Of a stretch of 64,000 nucleotides of DNA, positions 52,931-63,178 are shown piece after piece. This stretch comes from JANRLT01 sp041736895 (lineage in GTDB: Bacteria > Planctomycetota > Planctomycetia > Pirellulales > JALHPA01): assembly GCA_041736895.1 (NCBI GenBank), contig JBGSSS010000100.1:1-64000 (forward strand), given 5' to 3'. Numbering within the stretch: position 1 is the stretch's first letter; every line of letters starts with the position of its first letter. Below the pieces are notes generated by a model. That model was not told the origin of the DNA, made no database searches, and saw nothing but the letters and a program-made list of their open reading frames with translations. A program made the translations under genes and the position numbers.

Positions 52931-55900
52931 ATGAAGCGCCCCCTGATGACGGCTCCGCTCCCGTTCATGAATCCCAACGGTTCACGTTCCAACGCGGTTC
53001 GCTCACGGACGACAACAACGCCAGTGCCGGCGGTAGAAGATGGACAAGCTGCAACTTCCTCGCGGAAGCAGCATCTCCCCAAGTCGGCTACGCCGAATCA
53101 ACCGCGCTTGCAGTCAAAATCCAAAGCGCGCAAGTCCAGCAACTCGCGCGAGCAGCGCCGCCAGCGGATCATCGAATCACTCGAAGCGCGTCAGGTCTTT
53201 GCCGCGCCGACTCTCTCGCCGATCATCGATCAAAGTCTCCTCTCTGGCGCGCCGTTGCAGATCGCACTGCAAGCCGACGACGCGGACGGAGATGCGCTCA
53301 CCTTCTCCGCGATCTCGGACAATCCCAATATCGTCGCCGAGATGCGGGCCTCGACCAATCGTTATCTCGTCCTCGACATCGAGCACGTCAGCAGCGGAGA
53401 GCCGGGCGATTCGGATTTTTCCGGGCAACTGATCTTTCAATTATTCGAAGATATCACGCCCGAAATCACGGGCCGAATCATTGAGCTGGTCAATAGCGGG
53501 TTCTATGACAACCTGATTTTTCATCGCATCATCGACAACTTTGTGATCCAAGGGGGCGATCCGCTCGGCAATGGAACGGGCGGCTCGGGTGTGCAATTCG
53601 ATGACCGCTACTATGCCGATTTGCAGCACACCGTTTCGGGCTTGCTGTCGATGGCTAAGTCGAGCGACGATACCAATGACTCGCAGTTCTTCATCACAGA
53701 GGGTCCGCAGCGCAATCTCGATTTCAATCACTCGATCTTCGGCATGTTGGTCGGCGGGAGCGCCACGGATTCGAACTTGGGCACGCTCACGGGCGAAGAA
53801 TTTCGCAATTTGATTAGCAATGTGCCGACCGATCCCGACAATGGGCCCGATCTCGATGGCGATGGCACAAACGACCCCGACGGTGATCAGGACGATAACG
53901 GGCTGAACAGAGACGAGCCGCTGAGTCCGGTGCGGATCACTAAGGCCGAGATCAAAACCTTGACGAATTTCGAAGTGCTCACCGTGAAGGCCGCCAACGG
54001 CTACACCGGCAGCGGCACGATTACGGTGACCGTCGATGATGGCAACGGCGGCACAACGCAGGAGACGTTTACCGTCAGCGCGACGCCGGACACGAATGAC
54101 AATGATCCTTTTCTAGTCGATCCGCCGAACCAAATCACGCTGACGTTGAACGGCAGCGGCGTTACGGGTCAATTGCAAGCAATCAACGTTGACGGCGGGA
54201 CAACCACATTCAATGCTTACCTTGCCAACCAAGCCGACGCCGGCAAGGTCACAATTTCAATCGACAAAACCACCGGCGTCTTGACGGTCACGCCGATCAA
54301 TGGCTTTGCGGGCGTGGTCAATATCGTGGTGATGACAGCGCCATTCTCCGTGGCGGACCATGAATTTATTGAACAGCAAGTGGCCGATTTTAATAACAAT
54401 CCTGCAAATATAGATAAATTGTCGATCCAGGATGGCTACGATTTTTTCGCCAGAAACAACGGAATCAAATTCGACACACAAGCTGTTCCCGTTGTCGTCA
54501 CGCCCACGACGCCGATCACGATTGATTTGGATGCCTTATCCGATTCAGGCAGCAGTTCTACCGATAACATCACGATCAATAACAACAACGGCGGCAACAC
54601 GCTCAAGTTTCTGGTCTCGGGCGTGACGCCTGGCGCGACGGTGCAACTGTTTAACGGAGCGACGTTGCTCGGCCAAGCAGTCGCGACAGGTAGCACCATC
54701 GAAATCACGACCAACAACACGGCTCTTTTGACAGATGGCCAGCACACGATCACCGCGCATCAATTCTTCACGATTGATGCTGGCAATCAAGATCGCACGA
54801 TCGAATTCCCCAGCAACCTCGACGGGACGATGAGCATCACCGTCGATACGGCGGCGAATATTTCTTCGGCGCCGGTCACGTCGCTGGTGCAGTTCTCGAC
54901 CTATACCTACAACGCCGAGTCCGATGACGAAGCGGGCAACGGAGCCACCTACAATCTGCTCACTGCTCCCGCCGGCATGACGATCGACCCGAATACGGGA
55001 CTTGTCACCTGGCTCCCGACTCAACCACAGATCAATGACGGTTTCGCGAACGTTGAAATCCAAGTGACGGACAAGGCTGGCAATGTTAACACGCAGAGTT
55101 TTACCATCACCTTCGTTCCCAACGAAGCGCCGACACTAGACGCTATCGCGCCGCAGACCGTCGACGAAGGAACACTGTTTTCTTACGCCCTCGTCGCCCA
55201 GGACCAGAACCTTCCAGGGGACACGCTGACCTACAGTTTGGTCAGCGGCCCGGCCAATGCGGTGGCGAACCCAACCACGGGCGTGGTCACCTTTACTCCT
55301 CTCGAAACCGATGGCGGCACAACGGTGACGTTTACCGTTCGCGTCACCGATGCCGGCGGGGAGTTTGCCGAGCGGACTTTTGATCTGACCATCAATGACA
55401 CGAACACCAATCCACTTGTCGCGCCGATCAGCACGCAGACTGTCACGGAGAACCAAGAACTGGTCGTCACGATCAGTGCTAGCGACAACGATATTCCGGC
55501 CGATACGTTGAGCTACGAGTTGATCAGCGGCCCGGCCGGCACAACGATTGATGCCGGTGGCGTCATTCGCTGGACACCCGACGAATCGCACGGCGGCACA
55601 CAACAGACGATTACTTTCAAGGTGCACGACGGGGCAGGCGGCTCGACGCAAGCTAGCTTTCTGGTCAATGTCACGGAGCAAAACCAGAACCCTGTTCTCA
55701 CCGTACTGACAAACCACATCATCGACGAGTTCCAAACGCTGAGCTTTACCGCTTCGGCCAGCGATGCCGATGCGCCGGCCCAGGCGCTCGTTTATGGGCT
55801 CGGCAACGCGCCGGCCGGAATGACTATCAACGCCAGCACGGGTGTCATCACTTGGGTGCCTACAGAAGCTCAAGGGCCAAGCTCGTTTACGTTCCAAGTC

Positions 55901-57043
55901 ACCGTCACCGATTCGCTCGGCGGAATTGATTCGGAAACGGTGACTGTCATGGTCATTGAAACCAACCAAACGCCGTTCCTCGGCGCGTTGAATACACTCG
56001 AAGCATCCACCGGTTTGACATTCACCGCGCAGATACCGGGCTCGGATGCGGATTTGCCGGGGCAAAGCTTGACATACGCCCTCGATACGGCTCCGGCCGG
56101 AATTACAATCAACCCCACGACCGGTCTGCTGTCTTGGAACGTGCCCGAAGGTGCCGCCGAGGGAATCGTTTCGATCACGGTTCGCCTGACCGATGCGGCG
56201 GGCGAGAGTGTGACGCGCGAGTACCTGATCCAAGTCAGCTCACTGAACATCGGCAATGCGTTTGGCTTGATCTCGCAATGGACTTCGACGTCGGTCCCCT
56301 CGCCGCAGGACAACCGGCCGATTCAAATCACCACGGTGACGCAAACGACTGCGGCGGCGCTGATCGATGGACAGGTCGCCCCGGTCAGCGTCCTCGGCGA
56401 CAATTCGGCGAACTCCGTGACGTCGCTGCTCGGCGGACTGAATCGTTTGCAAGGCACCAACGAACCGCAAATCGTCAAGGCTATGAAGCCCGTGATCGAA
56501 GGGGGGGCCGAGGGTGCCGTCAACGAGTCGAAATCGACGGACGAAAAACCGGCGCCGAAACCCGACAACGATCCCTTCAATTTCAATAGCGGCACCGCTC
56601 CCGCGAACAATCCGTCGTCTCCCTCCGGGACAATACCCACCGGGACATCGCCTTTCGGAGCAATTCCGAAGGGAAATGAGAATCAACAATCTCGCCGGCA
56701 ACGTTGGCTCGACTGGCGCGAACATCTACGCGCGGCAGCGCTCGTGGAATCGGCTGCCGCGGCCGAAGATCTCGATTTAAACTGGGTGAGCCGTGCTCCG
56801 CAGGCTCCGACAAGCTTCGCGGCAGAATCAGTCGCTGCGTCTGCTGCAGAAGTGAAAGCTGTAACACAAACCGAGTCACAACCAAATAACCAAGCTGAAT
56901 CGGAACCTCTCGCGGCGAGTGTCGGCGTAGCAGCGATCGCCAGTCTCGCCCTGCGGCCGCGCAAGTCTGCCGCACCGGTAGCCATCCCCGTCGTCAACGA
57001 CGAAGTCCGCCGCAAACGCGGGCCACGCTGGAATTGGTTTTGA
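52931..57043 (+). CDS. Giant exported protein: LEPR-like motif, cyclophilin domain, Ig-like repeats
   Basis: 1370 residues from ATG 52931; a TTG at 52874 would add nineteen. After a basic 80-residue N-terminus comes RIIESLEARQVFAA, a variant of the planctomycete LEPR-XLL motif that replaces a normal signal peptide. A cyclophilin-type peptidyl-prolyl isomerase domain follows (about 145-290: YDNLIFHRIIDNFVIQGGDP, DSQFFITEGPQRNLDF). An Asp-rich calcium-binding-like segment (DLDGDGTNDPDGDQDDNG) and at least six cadherin/He_PIG-type beta-sandwich repeats with APAGMTI..TGVITWVPTE come next. A Pro/Asn-rich linker and a basic C-terminus end the protein. Probably cell-surface or secreted; adhesion is inferred. 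Confidence 0.88.
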   Translation: MKRPLMTAPLPFMNPNGSRSNAVRSRTTTTPVPAVEDGQAATSSRKQHLPKSATPNQPRLQSKSKARKSSNSREQRRQRIIESLEARQVFAAPTLSPIIDQSLLSGAPLQIALQADDADGDALTFSAISDNPNIVAEMRASTNRYLVLDIEHVSSGEPGDSDFSGQLIFQLFEDITPEITGRIIELVNSGFYDNLIFHRIIDNFVIQGGDPLGNGTGGSGVQFDDRYYADLQHTVSGLLSMAKSSDDTNDSQFFITEGPQRNLDFNHSIFGMLVGGSATDSNLGTLTGEEFRNLISNVPTDPDNGPDLDGDGTNDPDGDQDDNGLNRDEPLSPVRITKAEIKTLTNFEVLTVKAANGYTGSGTITVTVDDGNGGTTQETFTVSATPDTNDNDPFLVDPPNQITLTLNGSGVTGQLQAINVDGGTTTFNAYLANQADAGKVTISIDKTTGVLTVTPINGFAGVVNIVVMTAPFSVADHEFIEQQVADFNNNPANIDKLSIQDGYDFFARNNGIKFDTQAVPVVVTPTTPITIDLDALSDSGSSSTDNITINNNNGGNTLKFLVSGVTPGATVQLFNGATLLGQAVATGSTIEITTNNTALLTDGQHTITAHQFFTIDAGNQDRTIEFPSNLDGTMSITVDTAANISSAPVTSLVQFSTYTYNAESDDEAGNGATYNLLTAPAGMTIDPNTGLVTWLPTQPQINDGFANVEIQVTDKAGNVNTQSFTITFVPNEAPTLDAIAPQTVDEGTLFSYALVAQDQNLPGDTLTYSLVSGPANAVANPTTGVVTFTPLETDGGTTVTFTVRVTDAGGEFAERTFDLTINDTNTNPLVAPISTQTVTENQELVVTISASDNDIPADTLSYELISGPAGTTIDAGGVIRWTPDESHGGTQQTITFKVHDGAGGSTQASFLVNVTEQNQNPVLTVLTNHIIDEFQTLSFTASASDADAPAQALVYGLGNAPAGMTINASTGVITWVPTEAQGPSSFTFQVTVTDSLGGIDSETVTVMVIETNQTPFLGALNTLEASTGLTFTAQIPGSDADLPGQSLTYALDTAPAGITINPTTGLLSWNVPEGAAEGIVSITVRLTDAAGESVTREYLIQVSSLNIGNAFGLISQWTSTSVPSPQDNRPIQITTVTQTTAAALIDGQVAPVSVLGDNSANSVTSLLGGLNRLQGTNEPQIVKAMKPVIEGGAEGAVNESKSTDEKPAPKPDNDPFNFNSGTAPANNPSSPSGTIPTGTSPFGAIPKGNENQQSRRQRWLDWREHLRAAALVESAAAAEDLDLNWVSRAPQAPTSFAAESVAASAAEVKAVTQTESQPNNQAESEPLAASVGVAAIASLALRPRKSAAPVAIPVVNDEVRRKRGPRWNWF

Positions 57044-57099
57044 GCACTTTTGTAGCCCGTCGTGTTAGCGAGGGCGACAAAAGATTCTATTCTTGCGCT

Positions 57100-57142
57100 A
57101 TGACGCAAGCGCGTGGGTATCTTACCTTCGCGCTTGCGTCAT
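57100..57142. repeat. 14-bp stem hairpin between convergent genes
   Basis: ATGACGCAAGCGCG (57100-57113) pairs perfectly with 57129-57142. Flanking it are half-copies of the AGCCCG..GCG.TAGC family at about 57052-57075 and 57150-57173. The whole gap between the giant protein gene and the Aas-like gene is thus repeat DNA. Confidence 0.75.
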
Positions 57143-57173
57143 AACTTAACGCCCTGGCTTACGCCGCGGGCTT

Positions 57174-59486
57174 CTATTTTGTCAGCTCCGCGGCGAGTTT
57201 CTTAATCCCCGCGAGATCAAGCTTGCCAGTGCCTAGGACCGGAATCTCGTCAACCTTGTAGAACGAATCGACGCCTGGAATAAAGAGGTTCGGCAACCCC
57301 GCTTCGCTTAGCTTCTTTACCAAGTCAGCCGGCGTTTTGTTCATGTCCGCGTGAAGCACAACGAGCCGCTCGCCTTTCTTTTCATCCGGCACGGCGGTCA
57401 CGGCGAGCGGAATCTTTTCGGCGTCGCCCGCGCCGAGTTGCAATAGCAGCGCCTCTTCGACCGCGCCGTGCGGCACCATCTCGCCGCCGATCTTCGAGAA
57501 CCGGCTCAAGCGGCCCGTGATCTTGATGTAACCTTCGTCATCGAGCATCGCCATGTCGCCCGTGCAGTACCAGCCTTCTTTCAGCACCGGCTCGGTCAAG
57601 TCCGGTCGCTTCCAATACCCGCGCATCACATTGGCTCCGCCGATCCAAAGCAGCCCCGGTGTGTTCGGCCCGAGTTCCGCTCCGGTGTCGGGATCGAGAA
57701 CCTTGGCACAGACGCCGGGGACCGGCTGGCCGACGGTGCCGGCTTTGCAGTTCGGAGGAAACCCGATTGTCGCGCGGCTTGGCGGGATGTTGACCGCGGC
57801 CAGCGGCGAAAGCTCTGTCGTGCCGTAACCCTCGACGGGCCGGACGCCGAATTTTTCTTCATACGCCGCGGCGACGTCATCGGGCAAGCGTTCGGCGCCG
57901 GTGATGACCGTTTTGAGCTTGGCGAACTCTTCGACTTCGCAGCGGCGCGTGTAACTGCGCAGAAACGTCGGCGTCGTGAGCAACACCGTTGCGCCGTGTT
58001 CCTTGGCGAGCTTGCCGACTTGCTTGGGATCCAACGGGCTGAAGTGGTACGCGACCTTGAGATCGAGAATCGCCCCGGCCCACAGCGTCACTGTCGAGCC
58101 GAGCGCGTGGAAGAGCGGCAAGATTCCGAGCAGCACGTCGTCCTTGGTCAGGTGGATCACTTGATCGATCGCTTCGACATTGGCCGCGACGTTGCCGTGC
58201 GTGAGCATCACGCCCTTGGGCTTGCCGGTGCTGCCCGAGGTAAAGATCAAGGTCAGCAGCTCATCGCCGGTTGTCTTGGTCAGCCCCAGCCACCAGCCCA
58301 GCACGTGCGAGGGCAAGCAGAAGGTCTGAAACGCGGCGACGAGCTTGTCGAGTTTTGAGACCTTGTCGCGCAGCTCTTCGAGCAGGACCATCCGCGCCTT
58401 GAGCTTCAAATCGATCTTGTCGAGGAATTTTTGGCTCGTAAAGACGGTCTTCACTTCGGCTTGTTCTAGGCACGAATCCAAGATTTCCGCGGTGCAGGTG
58501 TAGTTCAAATTCGTCACGACGCGATGATCTATCGTCAGGGCCAGGTTCGTGACAATCGCTGGCACTGTTGGCGGGAGGAGGACGCCGACTTGCTTCTCGT
58601 CCGGCTTCAATTCGCGATGCAGCACCCGCCGCAGCGCGAGCGTACGCAGCAATGCGGTTCGGCCACTAATATCCACACCCGTTGAATCGGCGAACTTCGA
58701 CAATTTGCCGCGGCAGCGCATGCCGATGATCGCGTCGTAAGCGACGTTTTTGCGACCTTTCATCCGCAGTTTCACCGACTCGGCGCTCAGCCGCAGCACG
58801 GCGTTGCGGATCGTGGCGATGTTCGAATCCGCGGGGAGCGGCGCGCCGAAGTGGACATTCGCCGGATAGCGCCAGCGGCGCGGCCACTTCCAGAAAAACT
58901 TGCCTCCTTCGTAACTGAAGATGCTTCCCCAGAGCTGATCCAAGTAGACCGGTATCACCGGCGCATTGGTTCCTACGAGAATTTTGAGCATGCCCGGCTT
59001 GAACGCGCCGACATTGCCGCTGCGCGTGATGTCGCCTTCGGGAAAGATGCAGACGACTTCGCCGTTCAAGAGCGCTTGGTGCGCCGTATCGAGCGCGCGC
59101 ATGATCGACTTGGGATTGCTCGTCACGAGGATCACGCCCCAAAGGTTCGCGAGCTTGCGCATGAGCGCGTTTTCGAAGTTCCCGGCCCATGCAAACATCC
59201 GCACCGGCCGGGGGCTGCACAGCATCACCAGCACCGCGTCGATGAATGAAATGTGGTTCGCGGCCAACAGGGCAGGTCCCGAGGCAGGGATGCGCTCGAC
59301 ATGATAAACCCTCAGCCGATACAAGCATTTGACCAAGAACCAAACGAGAAACCGCAGGCATATGCGGGCCAAAAATCCGAACGGGGCTTCCTGCGGCGCG
59401 GTATTTTTCGCGGGCAAGGAAGATTCGGCGGACGTTTTTTCGGTCGGAGGATTCATGTTCGTCATTGCTCGCTCGATCAGTTGCAT
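57174..59486 (-). CDS. Bifunctional acyltransferase/acyl-activating enzyme (Aas-like)
   Basis: 770 residues. The N-terminal PlsC-type domain (about 35-260) has the catalytic NHISFID motif (His78, Asp83) and FPEGDITRSG. From about residue 280 an AMP-forming synthetase domain follows, with the P-loop-like TSGSTGKPKGVMLTHGN near 410-425, GYGTTELSP, and GWYCTGDMAMLDDEGYIKITGR. The order equals E. coli Aas, which reacylates lysophospholipids, though the multi-helix MFS part of some homologues is absent. The final KLDLAGIKKL lysine region is present. Start ATG 59486 is kept because GGGA precedes it; 59465 and 59456 are alternatives. Confidence 0.92.
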   Translation of the reverse strand: MQLIERAMTNMNPPTEKTSAESSLPAKNTAPQEAPFGFLARICLRFLVWFLVKCLYRLRVYHVERIPASGPALLAANHISFIDAVLVMLCSPRPVRMFAWAGNFENALMRKLANLWGVILVTSNPKSIMRALDTAHQALLNGEVVCIFPEGDITRSGNVGAFKPGMLKILVGTNAPVIPVYLDQLWGSIFSYEGGKFFWKWPRRWRYPANVHFGAPLPADSNIATIRNAVLRLSAESVKLRMKGRKNVAYDAIIGMRCRGKLSKFADSTGVDISGRTALLRTLALRRVLHRELKPDEKQVGVLLPPTVPAIVTNLALTIDHRVVTNLNYTCTAEILDSCLEQAEVKTVFTSQKFLDKIDLKLKARMVLLEELRDKVSKLDKLVAAFQTFCLPSHVLGWWLGLTKTTGDELLTLIFTSGSTGKPKGVMLTHGNVAANVEAIDQVIHLTKDDVLLGILPLFHALGSTVTLWAGAILDLKVAYHFSPLDPKQVGKLAKEHGATVLLTTPTFLRSYTRRCEVEEFAKLKTVITGAERLPDDVAAAYEEKFGVRPVEGYGTTELSPLAAVNIPPSRATIGFPPNCKAGTVGQPVPGVCAKVLDPDTGAELGPNTPGLLWIGGANVMRGYWKRPDLTEPVLKEGWYCTGDMAMLDDEGYIKITGRLSRFSKIGGEMVPHGAVEEALLLQLGAGDAEKIPLAVTAVPDEKKGERLVVLHADMNKTPADLVKKLSEAGLPNLFIPGVDSFYKVDEIPVLGTGKLDLAGIKKLAAELTK

Positions 59487-59741
59487 GATTCCCGCTTCAT
59501 TGGCGATCAGTTAGGCGGGAGCCTTGAATCAGAAACCCCAACAATACTTCAGTGGAGAAGTCAAAGTCGTGCGGCCCTCGCTTACGCTCGGGCTAATGCA
59601 ACAGCTTCTCTGACATTTTTACCAAGAAAGCCGCCGCAAGATAACGGCAGTGTCAAAGTTTGAATCAGCCTTGCCGCTGTGATAAACTTTTGACGGGGGA
59701 AACTGTGACCACGCCTGCCGATTTCAAGGGGGAGAAACCCA

Positions 59742-60926
59742 ATGTCTTTTTGCCGTAGTTTCATTCGTATCATGGCCTGCGCGGTTGTCGGTGGCAGCGC
59801 CGTCTTACCCGCCGTTGCCGCAGAGCTGAAATTCAAACGCACCGTGCTCGACGAAAAATTCCGCAGCGAAGGCGTCGCGGTCGGCGACTTTAACAAGGAC
59901 GGCAAGCTCGATATCGCCGCCGGGAGCGTCTGGTATGCCGCGCCTGACTGGAAAATGAATCTAATCCGAGACAAGGCCGAAGAATTCGACCCGCTGAAAT
60001 ACAGCACAAGCTTTGTGAACGCTGCCGAAGACCTAAACGGTGATGGCTGGACGGATTTGATGGTTGTCGATTTTCCGGGCAAGCAAACCTGGATATTTGA
60101 AAATCCGCAAGGCAAGGAAGGGCCCTGGCCCCGGCATGTGCTCACGCCCGTGACGAACAACGAAAGCCCGACGTATATGGACGTCGATGGCGACAAGATT
60201 CCTGAATGGATCATGGGCGTGAACGACGACGAAAAAAACCCCGACGGCCCGAATCGCTTTCAAGCGATTGTGAAGCGCGGCTCGAACGCGCTCGACAAGT
60301 GGAACATCACCAAGGTCTCGAAGGCCGGCGCGCCGATGACGACCAAGTTTTCGCACGGCATCGGCAGCGGCGACATCAACGGCGACGGCCGCAACGATCT
60401 GGTTTGCAAAGACGGTTGGTGGGAACGCCCCGCCGATACGAAAGAAGCGGGCGAGTGGAAGTTCCACCCCGCCAAATTCGGCGCCGAGTGCGCGCACATG
60501 TTTATCTACGACGTCGACGGCGACGGCGACAACGATGTCATCAACAGCAGCGCGCACAAGGTCGGCATCTGGTGGCACGAGCAGACACCCGACGGCTGGA
60601 AAAGCCACACCATCTCGGAGGATATCTCGCAGACACACAGCATGTGCTTTGTCGACATGAATGGTGACGGCCTCAAGGATATCGTCACCGGCAAGCGTTG
60701 GTGGGCTCACGGCCCCAAAGGCGATGTCCGGCCCGACGATCCGGCCGTCTTGGCCTGGTTCGAACTTGGCCGCAAGGACGGCAAACCAACCTGGACGCTC
60801 CACGAAATCGACCACAACAGCGGCGTCGGCACGCAGTTTGACGTCACCGACGTCAACGGCGACAAACTCCTCGACATCGTCGTGGCGAACAAGAAGGGCG
60901 TGTTTTACTTCGAGCAGGAGAAGTAA
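59742..60926 (+). CDS. Secreted FG-GAP/VCBS-repeat protein
   Basis: 394 residues with GGGGGAG ten bases upstream and a signal peptide of about 27 residues. At least six FG-GAP blades with Asp-rich loops follow: GDFNKDGKLDIAAG, EDLNGDGWTDLMVV, GDINGDGRNDLVCK, YDVDGDGDNDVINS, VDMNGDGLKDIVTG and TDVNGDKLLDIVVA. Together they should form a calcium-binding beta-propeller outside the cytoplasm. No catalytic domain is attached. Planctomycetes have many such proteins, some near sulfatases or DUF1592 proteins. The preceding spacer contains a half-repeat at about 59572-59597. Confidence 0.92.
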   Translation: MSFCRSFIRIMACAVVGGSAVLPAVAAELKFKRTVLDEKFRSEGVAVGDFNKDGKLDIAAGSVWYAAPDWKMNLIRDKAEEFDPLKYSTSFVNAAEDLNGDGWTDLMVVDFPGKQTWIFENPQGKEGPWPRHVLTPVTNNESPTYMDVDGDKIPEWIMGVNDDEKNPDGPNRFQAIVKRGSNALDKWNITKVSKAGAPMTTKFSHGIGSGDINGDGRNDLVCKDGWWERPADTKEAGEWKFHPAKFGAECAHMFIYDVDGDGDNDVINSSAHKVGIWWHEQTPDGWKSHTISEDISQTHSMCFVDMNGDGLKDIVTGKRWWAHGPKGDVRPDDPAVLAWFELGRKDGKPTWTLHEIDHNSGVGTQFDVTDVNGDKLLDIVVANKKGVFYFEQEK

Positions 60927-61234
60927 TGAAAGCCCGACGCGTCAGCGAGGGAGTCAGGTTCATTTTGTAGCCCGTAGCGTTAGCGAGGGCGACAAAAATT
61001 GACGTTCAAAGCCCGAGGCGTTAGCCAGGGTGTAATTATACAGGTCCGGAGGACCGACACCCTCGAGTGTCGGTCCTCCGGACCTTTTTGCGTTTCGTGA
61101 AATGCTCCCCAGGCCTGACGGCCTGGGCTTAATCATGACGGTCCTCCGGACCTAATGCTATTTGACGGGTTCTCGATTCGATCTTTGCATTCTGCGCTTT
61201 GGTTCATTCATTGATGTGTGGGCTGAAGCCCACA
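60927..61234. repeat. Cluster of repeat halves and a long hairpin between convergent genes
   Basis: Half-copies of the AGCCCG..GCG.TAGC family at about 60929-60953, 60967-60996 and 61015-61032 are all in the same orientation. Then come a strong hairpin (listed separately), an AATGCTCCCCAGG/CCTGGGCTT hairpin, another GGTCCTCCGGACC unit near 61139-61154 and GTGTGGGCTGAAGCCCACAC near 61212. No gene is visible. Confidence 0.75.
61042..61089. terminator. 19-bp perfect hairpin with short T-run
   Basis: AGGTCCGGAGGACCGACAC (61042-61060) pairs exactly with 61067-61085 across a 6-base loop, followed by TTTTG. It can terminate the FG-GAP gene transcript. The GGTCCTCCGGACC motif recurs 60 bases on, so it also belongs to a repeat family. 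Confidence 0.7.
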
Positions 61235-62191
61235 CTACTTTTTGAACAGCTTCTGCAACGCGAGCATATTCTCGTGAACCGTTTTTAGATCCCCCACGAT
61301 CACAAACATCTGAAAGGAATACTCCCCCGCGGCGAGCGGAATATTTTTGCCGTCGGCATCTTTGTCGAGCACTTTGCGAAAGACGCAATTCCACTTGGTG
61401 ACCTTGGCTTTCTCAAACACAAATCGTCCGTAGCCAACACGGGTGAAGCCCGCGGGCTGCGCGACCGGCGTCCAGATTCCCATCGCGTGCGTGCCGGTTT
61501 CGTTGGCGGCGATGACCGGATAGCGTTGTTCGCCCGGGCCGGCATCGAGGGGTTGCAATTCCGACTTGTCCGGCACGACGGCGTAAAACTTGTGAAACTC
61601 CGCCGGCATGTACCCGGTCAAGGCTTCGAACTGCGCTCGCGTATGCCGCTCGCCTTCGGGCACGCTAAATGTCACGCGGTAGTCGATCACCTGCGGCAGG
61701 TCCTTGTAGCCGAGCTGCACGCGTTTGGTGAGCAGATGATTCGAGAGGGCGGTCTTGTTCTTCGCCGGTTTGCCGCCCGAGGTGCCATCGGGCGGAAGCC
61801 AGTAGGCCATTTGAATTGTCGTTTGCAAAAAATCGGAACCGACGACTTTGTGCAGCAACCGGCTTGTGGACGTTTGCTGAGCGCCGTCGCGCACGGAACC
61901 GGCTTCGGTCGGGTTGAATTCTTCGCTATTCGACCAAGCAGTGCCGTTGTCGAACGCGCTCGCCGATTGCAATTGCCGGCCGTGATCGGCGCTGTCGATG
62001 AACTCGCGGCCGTTCCAGGTCAGCGAATGAATCGCCCCGGCCAAGCGGGGCGTCGTGGTGATCGCGATTTCACTTGGCCCGGCGGCTTTGCGGATGACGA
62101 TGCCGGCATCGGCGTTCGGTTTTGCATCTTCGGCATGCAAGCAAGCGGCGACAAAGATTTGCAGCGCCATCGAGAGAACACACAACTTCAT
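61235..62191 (-). CDS. Secreted protein of unknown function
   Basis: 318 residues with a signal peptide of about 20 (MKLCVLSMALQIFVAACLHA). The rest is beta-rich: PRLAGAIHSLTWNGREFIDS near the N-terminus resembles the opening of galactose-mutarotase-like or carbohydrate-binding sandwiches, and GTHAMGIWTP lies in the middle. No catalytic motif is evident and no domain family could be named confidently. It reads leftward, 173 bases from ogt. A carbohydrate-related periplasmic role is only a guess from fold-like features. Confidence 0.8.
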   Translation of the reverse strand: MKLCVLSMALQIFVAACLHAEDAKPNADAGIVIRKAAGPSEIAITTTPRLAGAIHSLTWNGREFIDSADHGRQLQSASAFDNGTAWSNSEEFNPTEAGSVRDGAQQTSTSRLLHKVVGSDFLQTTIQMAYWLPPDGTSGGKPAKNKTALSNHLLTKRVQLGYKDLPQVIDYRVTFSVPEGERHTRAQFEALTGYMPAEFHKFYAVVPDKSELQPLDAGPGEQRYPVIAANETGTHAMGIWTPVAQPAGFTRVGYGRFVFEKAKVTKWNCVFRKVLDKDADGKNIPLAAGEYSFQMFVIVGDLKTVHENMLALQKLFKK

Positions 62192-62364
62192 CGCAAGGCT
62201 CCATCAGCAATTACAGACGTTATCTCTTTCAAGTCACTCTGTGCCGCTCTGAATTTTCTCTGTAGTTCCGTGTTTTGCATTTTTGCAGTTCAAGAAAGCG
62301 ATTCGCTGGCGCGAATAATCGGTCGCCTTCGGCTCCCCGCTAAACGAGGAGAGCGCGGGGGGAC

Positions 62365-62946
62365 TCATTTCATACTCGCCAGCTCGCGTTCGAGATCGAG
62401 CAAGAGTTGCTTTGTCGCCAAGCCGCCGGGCGCGGAGAACCCGTGCAAGCCGTTGGTACCGACGACGCGATGACAGGGGATCAACAGCGGCAGGAGATTG
62501 CGCGCCATGACACTGCCGACCGCGCGCGCCGCGCCGGGAGCTTTTGCCTTAATCGCCAGTTTCCCGTAGGTCAGCGTCTGGCCGCGGGGAATTGCGCGGC
62601 AAGCCTTGATAACGCGCTGCTGAAACGGCGTTTTCGCCGCCAGATCGAGCGGAAACTTGGAAAAATCGGCTTCTTCGCCGGCCGCATAAGCACGCAACTC
62701 CGCCACCAATTCCGGCAGCCAATCCGGTGTGCCGTGGAAATGACGTTTGTCCTGTGCCGGTTTGCCCAAGATCGTGATATTCGACCACTCGGACGACGTT
62801 GCCGCGGCGCGCAAGGCCGTGAGCGTGGGATAACGAAATTTCAGCGAGACAACGCCTTGCGGCGTCGCGGCCAGACACATCCAGCCGAATTCCGTTTCAA
62901 AAGCAATTTGCCACTTGGTTTCCTGGCGCGCTGTTTGACTCGACAT
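62365..62946 (-). CDS. ogt: Methylated-DNA--protein-cysteine S-methyltransferase
   Basis: 193 residues from ATG 62946, with GGGAAG upstream; a GTG at 62958 would add four. It repairs O6-methylguanine and O4-methylthymine by transferring the alkyl group to its own cysteine. The acceptor is Cys158 in IPCHRVVG. The helix-turn-helix region with RAIPRGQTLTYGKLA and the arginine-finger segment AARAVGSVMARN precede it, and GLHGFSAPGGLATKQLLL follows. Size and lack of an AdaA domain fit Ogt rather than Ada. The spacer to 62191 holds an inverted CGTTTAGCGG repeat fragment. Confidence 0.95.
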   Translation of the reverse strand: MSSQTARQETKWQIAFETEFGWMCLAATPQGVVSLKFRYPTLTALRAAATSSEWSNITILGKPAQDKRHFHGTPDWLPELVAELRAYAAGEEADFSKFPLDLAAKTPFQQRVIKACRAIPRGQTLTYGKLAIKAKAPGAARAVGSVMARNLLPLLIPCHRVVGTNGLHGFSAPGGLATKQLLLDLERELASMK

Positions 62947-63178
62947 TTTTCTTCCCACGGAATGATGCCCGCTAGTAACGGAATGATGATCTTCAACGAG
63001 TTGATTTTATCGTTTTGCTTATTGAACAACCAGCAAACAGTTGGCAATTCCGCATCTCATATTCGATTTCTAGTGAACATCACGCAAGGAAGAGTTGTCC
63101 CTTGATTGGAATTTGGACACAAGTTGTTATACTAAAAACCTCATCACCATCGGCCATTTGGTTAGCAGGGGAACCGCG

